Shown here piece by piece: positions 59,547 through 64,000 of a DNA stretch of 64,000 bases. The translations under genes and the position numbers were made by a program. The DNA comes from Ferrovibrio terrae_B (GTDB lineage Bacteria > Pseudomonadota > Alphaproteobacteria > Ferrovibrionales > Ferrovibrionaceae): assembly GCF_943371255.1 (NCBI RefSeq), contig NZ_CALRUC010000003.1:13396-77395 (forward strand), in the 5' to 3' direction. Position 1 is the stretch's first letter. Each line of letters begins with the position of its first letter. The notes below the pieces were generated by a model. The model saw nothing but the letters and a program-made list of their open reading frames with translations. It searched no databases and was not told where the DNA came from.

Positions 59547-60647
59547 TCAAGCTACCGGCAAGGCCAGCCCGGCACGGCGGAAAACGTCGAACAGCTGCTC
59601 CCGCAGCCGCGCCACCGAATAGTCCCGTCCGACCCGCTCGCGCGCCTTGGCCAGGATGGCCTGCCGCCGGGCGGGGTCGCCCAGGAGGTCCGGCAGTACG
59701 GTGGCCCAGTCGGCGTCCCTGACCAGCAGCGCGGCACCATCGGCACAGCAGTCGCGATAGATCGGGTGGTCGGAGGCGATCACCGGCAGGCCAGCGGCCG
59801 TGTATTCGACCCATTTGGTATAGGTCTTCATGCGGGTGAAGGGATTGTCGCACAGCGGCGTCAGGCCAAGCGACCAGTTGCGGCGCTGCAGATCGGCCAG
59901 ATAGTCGTCATAGGCGATGAAGCGGCGCTCATGCCGCACGCGCTCGCCAAAAGGCAGCAAAGCCTCGGGCAGATGTTCCAGCGAGCCGATCAGCTCGAAC
60001 CGGGCCTCGGGAAACCGCTCCAGTGCGGCAACAATGCCGGGCAGCGCCAGTTTCAGATCCTCGTTATGGCCCCCGCTGGCGGCATAGCCGAATACCGGCG
60101 ATGCCTCTGCTGGCGCCGGCAACGGCAGCAGATCGACGGCCGCGCAGATCGGACCGACATGGCTGTTTGCCACGGCGATGCCGAGTGCGAGCATGCGGTC
60201 ACGCAGGGCTTCGGTGCTGAAATAGGAAACCGAGGCCAGTTCCATCTGCAGGCGCAAAGCCTGCAGCCGCTTCGGATGGTTGTAGTAGGCCACCTTGTCG
60301 GCGCCCTGGTCGGCCGAGACTTCCATCAGGTTGTCGTCAAGATGAAAGACGAATGGCAGGCCGCGCTGGTGGCTGGCCTGCATGAAATCGGCGGCCAGCG
60401 GCCCGTTATAGCGACTGGAGAACACCAGCGCCGGCTGCACCTTGTCGAGAATGATGCCGGCGAGCGTCGGCGCATCCATGCCGGGCGGGGCGCCCTTGGC
60501 GATCTGCGCCAGCGCATCCTGGGTCAGCATCTGGATGTTGAAACCGGCCAGGCCCTGCAGCGGACGCAGCAGATGGATCGCCAGTGTCGGCGACACGCTG
60601 GTGGCCAGCGCCAGGATGGTCAGCGGCGCTGCAGCGGACTGGGTCAC
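59547..60647 (-). CDS. GT-B glycosyltransferase
   Basis: 366 aa with a GTG start that overlaps the upstream stop (GTGA). The C-terminal half has the GT4-like features: FGYAASGGHNEDLKLALPGIVAALERFPEARFELIGS and KTYTKWVEYTAAGLPVIASDHPIYRD, the nucleotide-sugar binding E-x7-E region. FHLDDNLME in the N-terminal part is typical of a group of rhamnose or mannose transferases in O-antigen loci. Donor and acceptor are unknown. Confidence 0.83.
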   Translation of the reverse strand: MTQSAAAPLTILALATSVSPTLAIHLLRPLQGLAGFNIQMLTQDALAQIAKGAPPGMDAPTLAGIILDKVQPALVFSSRYNGPLAADFMQASHQRGLPFVFHLDDNLMEVSADQGADKVAYYNHPKRLQALRLQMELASVSYFSTEALRDRMLALGIAVANSHVGPICAAVDLLPLPAPAEASPVFGYAASGGHNEDLKLALPGIVAALERFPEARFELIGSLEHLPEALLPFGERVRHERRFIAYDDYLADLQRRNWSLGLTPLCDNPFTRMKTYTKWVEYTAAGLPVIASDHPIYRDCCADGAALLVRDADWATVLPDLLGDPARRQAILAKARERVGRDYSVARLREQLFDVFRRAGLALPVA

Positions 60648-61729
60648 GCCGTCGCCGCCTGCAAGTCGCGTGCGACATCGAGCCAGCGCGCCGCGATCGC
60701 CGGCGGGCTGTAACGGCCCTCGACATAAGCCTGACCGGCGCGCAGCCGCGCCAGCGTCACGGCCGGATCGGCCAGCGCAGTGGCAATGGCGGACGGAATC
60801 AAATCATCCAGGCCGATATAGTCACCGAGGCTGCGATAGCTCTCCAGCGGATGCGCCACCACGGCGCGTCCGGCCGCCAGTGCCTGCAGCGCGCGATTAT
60901 TGCTTTTCCCCTTCGACATCAGCGAGCCGGCATCGAAGGGCAATACGACGAGGTCGCAGGCGGCCAGCGCCGCCTCCAGCACCGGCACCGACCAGGGCTC
61001 ATGGGTGATGCCAAGCGCGGCCGGATCGGCGGCGCCGAACACCTGGCGACTTTCCACCGTCGGCAGCTTCTCGCAGACCAGATGCAGCCGGCAGGGTGTG
61101 GTCGCGCGAATCTTCGGCAGATCGTCATGCACCAGCTGGCGCAGGGCGGCGATATGCGCCGACAGAAACCCGAACCACAACAGTTTCAATTCGCCAGCCG
61201 GGGCAAATTTCGCCTCCTGCCGTGCCACTTCCACCACATCCTCGATCACAAAGACCGGACGGGCATTTCGCAAGGCGGTACGCAGCAGGCCGGCCAGCGC
61301 CTCGGTCGGCGCGGTGACGGCATCGCAACGCGCGAAAATCGCGTCCAGGATCACGCGATAGGCCTTGGTCTGTTCGGGACCGAGCGCCTTGGCCATGGCG
61401 TCCAGGAATTCGGCGCTGAACTTGAAATCGGAAACATCGATCACCACCCGGCCGCCTTCAGCGCGAATTTTGTCGATCTTGTCCAGCAGCACCGAGATGA
61501 CATTGGCCAGCATCAGGATGTCATGCTTGGGCTGGTGCAGCACCAGCAGGTCGAGTCGGGTATCGAAATCCGGGCGGAACAGGTCCATGACCGTGGAGAC
61601 TTCGGCGCGCACGCCATCCCGCTGCATCTGCTGCACGGGGATGAAGCCGCGATAGCGCGCGCTGGCCAAGTGGCTCATCTGGGCCACCGGGGCATGGGGC
61701 ACGGCATTGACCGCAAAGACGACACGCAT
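60644..61729 (-). CDS. GT-B glycosyltransferase
   Basis: 361 aa from ATG 61729 (MRVVFAVNAVP, the usual beginning); another in-frame ATG lies at 61774. YRVILDAIFARCDAVTAPTEALAGLL precedes the C-terminal domain with LVVLPFDAGSLMSKGKSNNRALQALAAGRAVVAHPLESYR, which corresponds to the donor-binding region of GT4-like enzymes. It is coupled to the second glycosyltransferase and probably works on the same glycan. The Shine-Dalgarno is weak at both starts. Confidence 0.8.
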   Translation of the reverse strand: MRVVFAVNAVPHAPVAQMSHLASARYRGFIPVQQMQRDGVRAEVSTVMDLFRPDFDTRLDLLVLHQPKHDILMLANVISVLLDKIDKIRAEGGRVVIDVSDFKFSAEFLDAMAKALGPEQTKAYRVILDAIFARCDAVTAPTEALAGLLRTALRNARPVFVIEDVVEVARQEAKFAPAGELKLLWFGFLSAHIAALRQLVHDDLPKIRATTPCRLHLVCEKLPTVESRQVFGAADPAALGITHEPWSVPVLEAALAACDLVVLPFDAGSLMSKGKSNNRALQALAAGRAVVAHPLESYRSLGDYIGLDDLIPSAIATALADPAVTLARLRAGQAYVEGRYSPPAIAARWLDVARDLQAATA

Positions 61730-61856
61730 GGGCTGGCTTGGTCCCCCGATTCGCAGCGTCAGGAGTATACCCATTCCGCCGGGCGCAGCGAGGCGCCGGC
61801 TGCAGAATCGGCCCTAGTCGCCGGATTCCCAAGGGGAAACCGGCAGGCGCGACCTG

Positions 61857-63428
61857 TCAGCCCGCCGCCGCCTGGATTGCCGCGCCGGCGCCGATATCGG
61901 CAATATCGCCCACCACGCGCGCCCGCACGCGCATTGCATTGCCCGGCAGATAGGCGATCGGCAGATCCTCGATCTCGACCAGCTTCAGCGTGCCGGCATC
62001 CGCGCCGCCATGGACAGCCTTCTGTTCGGCCAGCTTGCGTGCCTGCGAGAGGGCTTCATCCCGGCTGAGACCGCTGAACACCTGGTCGATTTCACCCGAA
62101 ACCTGCGCGATGGCCGCGCCCACCGCATTCGCCACCGAGGAATGTTCGACATGCAGCACCCGGCCCACGCCGGCGAGCTTTTCCGGGATCAGGAAAGCGC
62201 CACCGCCGGCCGCAATCAGGGTGACATCCTCGGCCTGGGTCTTCATGCGATCGATGCCCTCTTCCAGCATGTCGCGCATCCGTATGAGAGCATCATCGAC
62301 CAGGCTGCGCGGCAGATGCCTGACGCGACTCTTGTCGCCAAGATCGATCAGGCCCGCTGCCACGCCGATATCCGTGCTGGTCAGCGTGGTGCCGCCAAAC
62401 ACCAGTGCTTCCTGCGGCAGGCGGAACCCGACGCTGCGCGGACCGACGCTGAACGGCTTTTCATTGATCAGCGTGCCGCCGCCCAGACCCAGCGACAGCA
62501 GGTCGGGCATGCGGAACAGGGTGCGCACGCCGCCGATCTCGACGACATTGTTGGCCTCGCGCGGGAAGCCGTGCACCAGGCAGCCGATATCGCTGGTGGT
62601 GCCGCCGACATCGACCACCATGGCGTCTTCAAGACGGGTGAGGAAGGCCGCACCGCGCATGGAGTTCGTCGGGCCCGAGGCAAAGCTGTAGACCGGGAAC
62701 TGCGCCGCCACCTCGGCCAGCATGACGGTGCCGTCATTCTGGGTCAGATAGAACGGTGCGCGGATACCAGCGCCGGCCAAAGCCGCCTTGAAGGCATCGG
62801 TTGTCTTGCGACCCAGCTCGACCAGACAGGCATTGAGCAGCGTGACATTCTCACGCTCCAGCAGGCCGATACGGCCGAGCGTATGCGACAGCGTGATGGC
62901 GACCTCTGGATAGACTTCGCGCACGATCTCGGCCGCGCGCAGTTCATGCTCCGCGGTCAACGGGGAGAACGTGGCCGAGATCCCGACCGAGCGGATGCCG
63001 GCATCGCGAATCCTGCGCGCCGCGTCCCGCACGGCCTGCTCGTCCAGCGGCATGAAAATACGGCCATCATATTCATGGCCGCCCTCGACCATGAAGATCA
63101 TGGGGTCGACGGTCTCGCGCAGATCCTGCGGCCAGTCGATCATCGGCTCCAGCGACTGCGACGCCGGCAGGCTGACGCGGATGGCGGCGACGCGGATCAG
63201 GTCGCGCCGCTGCACCACGGCATTGACGAAATGCGTGGTGCCGATCATCACGGCCTCAACGCCGGAAACTTGGCTGCCAGCCTTTTGCAGCAATTGCTGC
63301 AGGCTATCCACCACGCCGGACATCACATCCTGCGTGGTCGGCGCCTTCACGGCCGCCACCACTTTGCTGTCTTCAACCAGGACGGCATCCGTATTGGTGC
63401 CGCCGACATCGATGCCGATGCGTTTCAT
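61857..63428 (-). CDS. Hydantoinase A/oxoprolinase family protein
   Basis: 523 aa, the short HyuA form. N-terminal MKRIGIDVGGTNTDAVLVE (phosphate loop of the ASKHA fold), MIGTTHFVNAVVQRRDL, then NDGTVMLAEVAAQFPVYSFASGPTNSMRGAA and AMVVDVGGTTSDIGCLVHGFP (second phosphate loop), and GGGTLINEKPFSVGPRSVGF. It opens a cyclic amide with ATP in known relatives. It overlaps the DUF917 gene by ATGA; this pairing is a recurring unit of unknown substrate. A partner HyuB is not present. Confidence 0.88.
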   Translation of the reverse strand: MKRIGIDVGGTNTDAVLVEDSKVVAAVKAPTTQDVMSGVVDSLQQLLQKAGSQVSGVEAVMIGTTHFVNAVVQRRDLIRVAAIRVSLPASQSLEPMIDWPQDLRETVDPMIFMVEGGHEYDGRIFMPLDEQAVRDAARRIRDAGIRSVGISATFSPLTAEHELRAAEIVREVYPEVAITLSHTLGRIGLLERENVTLLNACLVELGRKTTDAFKAALAGAGIRAPFYLTQNDGTVMLAEVAAQFPVYSFASGPTNSMRGAAFLTRLEDAMVVDVGGTTSDIGCLVHGFPREANNVVEIGGVRTLFRMPDLLSLGLGGGTLINEKPFSVGPRSVGFRLPQEALVFGGTTLTSTDIGVAAGLIDLGDKSRVRHLPRSLVDDALIRMRDMLEEGIDRMKTQAEDVTLIAAGGGAFLIPEKLAGVGRVLHVEHSSVANAVGAAIAQVSGEIDQVFSGLSRDEALSQARKLAEQKAVHGGADAGTLKLVEIEDLPIAYLPGNAMRVRARVVGDIADIGAGAAIQAAAG

Positions 63429-64000
63429 GCTGCAAATACCGATTTGAAGTCGATGTCATATCCGAAGGCGCGCGGGCCGACATGCTGCAGGCCCTTGCTG
63501 GTGGTCAATACAGCCGGGGCCGGCAAGGCGATCACCGTGACACGCTGGCCATAGCGCAGCGTTTCTGTGCCGATGGCATCGCCCGATACCGTGTCCAGCA
63601 CGCAGATCAGATCCGGCGTCATCACCTCGGGCTTGCCGTTGACGGTGCCGACGGTGAATTCATTCTGGAAATCCAGAATCATGCTCCTGCCGCGATTGCC
63701 GTCCAGGCCCTCGATGGTGGCCTTGCCACGCAGGAAACCTTCGGTGGCGCGGCGCTGCACATCGGAAATCTTGCCCTTGAAAACTTCCTTGCCGCCTTCA
63801 AGCGCGAGCACTGCGGCAATCGGGTCGCTATGGGCCTTGCGTGCCTTCAGCACGGCCTCGCCGATGCGGATCGCCTTGGTGGTCGTGTAATGGATGCCCC
63901 ACTGCTTGACCTCCTTGCCGCTGCGCGGCGCCTTGCAGGTCGAAGCGATCGAGCCGACCTCGACGCAGATCTTGCGGCTGATCCGCTCCATCCACTTCCA
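63425..64000 (-). CDS. DUF917 family protein (N-terminus beyond right edge)
   Basis: 192 codons up to the edge, open through 64000. The C-terminal half of a DUF917 protein is seen: ATEGFLRGKATIEGLDGNRGRSMILDFQNEFTVG, TPDLICVLDTVSGDAIGTETLRYGQRVTVIALPAP and GPRAFGYDID. Proteins with this domain sit beside HyuA-type ATPases and may form a two-subunit hydrolase with them. Reaction unknown. An in-frame ATG at 63991 is internal, since the frame stays open beyond it. Confidence 0.85.
   Translation of the reverse strand, partial: WKWMERISRKICVEVGSIASTCKAPRSGKEVKQWGIHYTTTKAIRIGEAVLKARKAHSDPIAAVLALEGGKEVFKGKISDVQRRATEGFLRGKATIEGLDGNRGRSMILDFQNEFTVGTVNGKPEVMTPDLICVLDTVSGDAIGTETLRYGQRVTVIALPAPAVLTTSKGLQHVGPRAFGYDIDFKSVFAA

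Noticed and set aside
1..64000. Search by eye for tRNA, rRNA, CRISPR arrays, IS elements or prophage genes
   Set aside because: No cloverleaf-like sequence, spaced direct-repeat array, transposase, integrase or phage structural gene was seen.

Overview
The window is a gene-dense, GC-rich chromosomal segment (about 60-65% GC by eye) from a free-living, motile alphaproteobacterium. Support comes from a PAS_5-type protein, an ornithine-lipid acyltransferase, a long RibA, a BigR sulfide-response operon, FCD-GntR-controlled sugar-acid catabolism and a 2xPAS soluble chemoreceptor. The gene mix fits Rhodospirillales (Azospirillum- or Ferrovibrio-like), but the genus is a guess. I see no rRNA, tRNA, CRISPR array, IS element, prophage or integration scar.

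Layout. 1-5.1 kb: cheW (cut by the left edge) coupled to a tandem-PAS chemoreceptor, a BASS symporter, a DMT exporter and a PAS_5 protein. 5.4-20 kb: ferredoxin-NADP reductase, two adjacent acyl-CoA ligases, olsB with its own promoter and terminator, an AmpG-like permease next to prpE, nitronate monooxygenase, two alpha/beta hydrolases, a YkuD protein, an unrecognised protein and ribA. 20-28.6 kb: two patatins, a parvulin PPIase-argJ-mutT block, a VOC protein/TetR divergent pair and an NDUFAF5-like methyltransferase.

28.6-42.9 kb is a sugar-acid catabolic island with three transcription units: (i) ABC importer-dgoK-dgoA, (ii) gntR-DMT transporter-xylD-like dehydratase divergent from kdgK, and (iii) rraA-like-uxaA small-uxaA large-SDR-FAH hydrolase. 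A near-identical 17-bp site (best copy AACTGATATATCAGATG) lies before each unit, so the FCD GntR protein probably controls the whole island. The island encodes both a phosphorylative route (kinase then aldolase) and an oxidative-hydrolytic route (dehydrogenase then hydrolase) for 2-keto-3-deoxy acids, plus a split UxaA-type lyase and an RraA-type aldolase of unknown substrate. This is the strongest candidate for an undescribed system.

43-52.9 kb: an AsmA-like protein, an MFS protein, a BigR operon (repressor, rhodanese-DUF2892, persulfide dioxygenase-like MBL, TauE/SafE), a 3-hydroxybenzoate 6-monooxygenase-like enzyme, a membrane chemoreceptor, a uracil-type permease with a clear terminator, and a small PhnA protein. 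52.9-61.7 kb is a surface-polysaccharide locus: dTDP-rhamnose genes rfbA/C/D, fdtA/fdtB-type dTDP-3-amino-sugar genes, a PglD-like acyltransferase, a FemAB-like protein, a five-bladed-propeller protein and two GT-B glycosyltransferases; rfbB, needed by both sugar branches, is absent. The right edge carries a hydantoinase A/DUF917 pair, the latter cut by the window end.

Four convergent gene pairs end on one shared CTAG tetranucleotide, so packing is tight and intrinsic terminators are few. No gene-free stretch other than 5097-5424 exceeds 300 bases.
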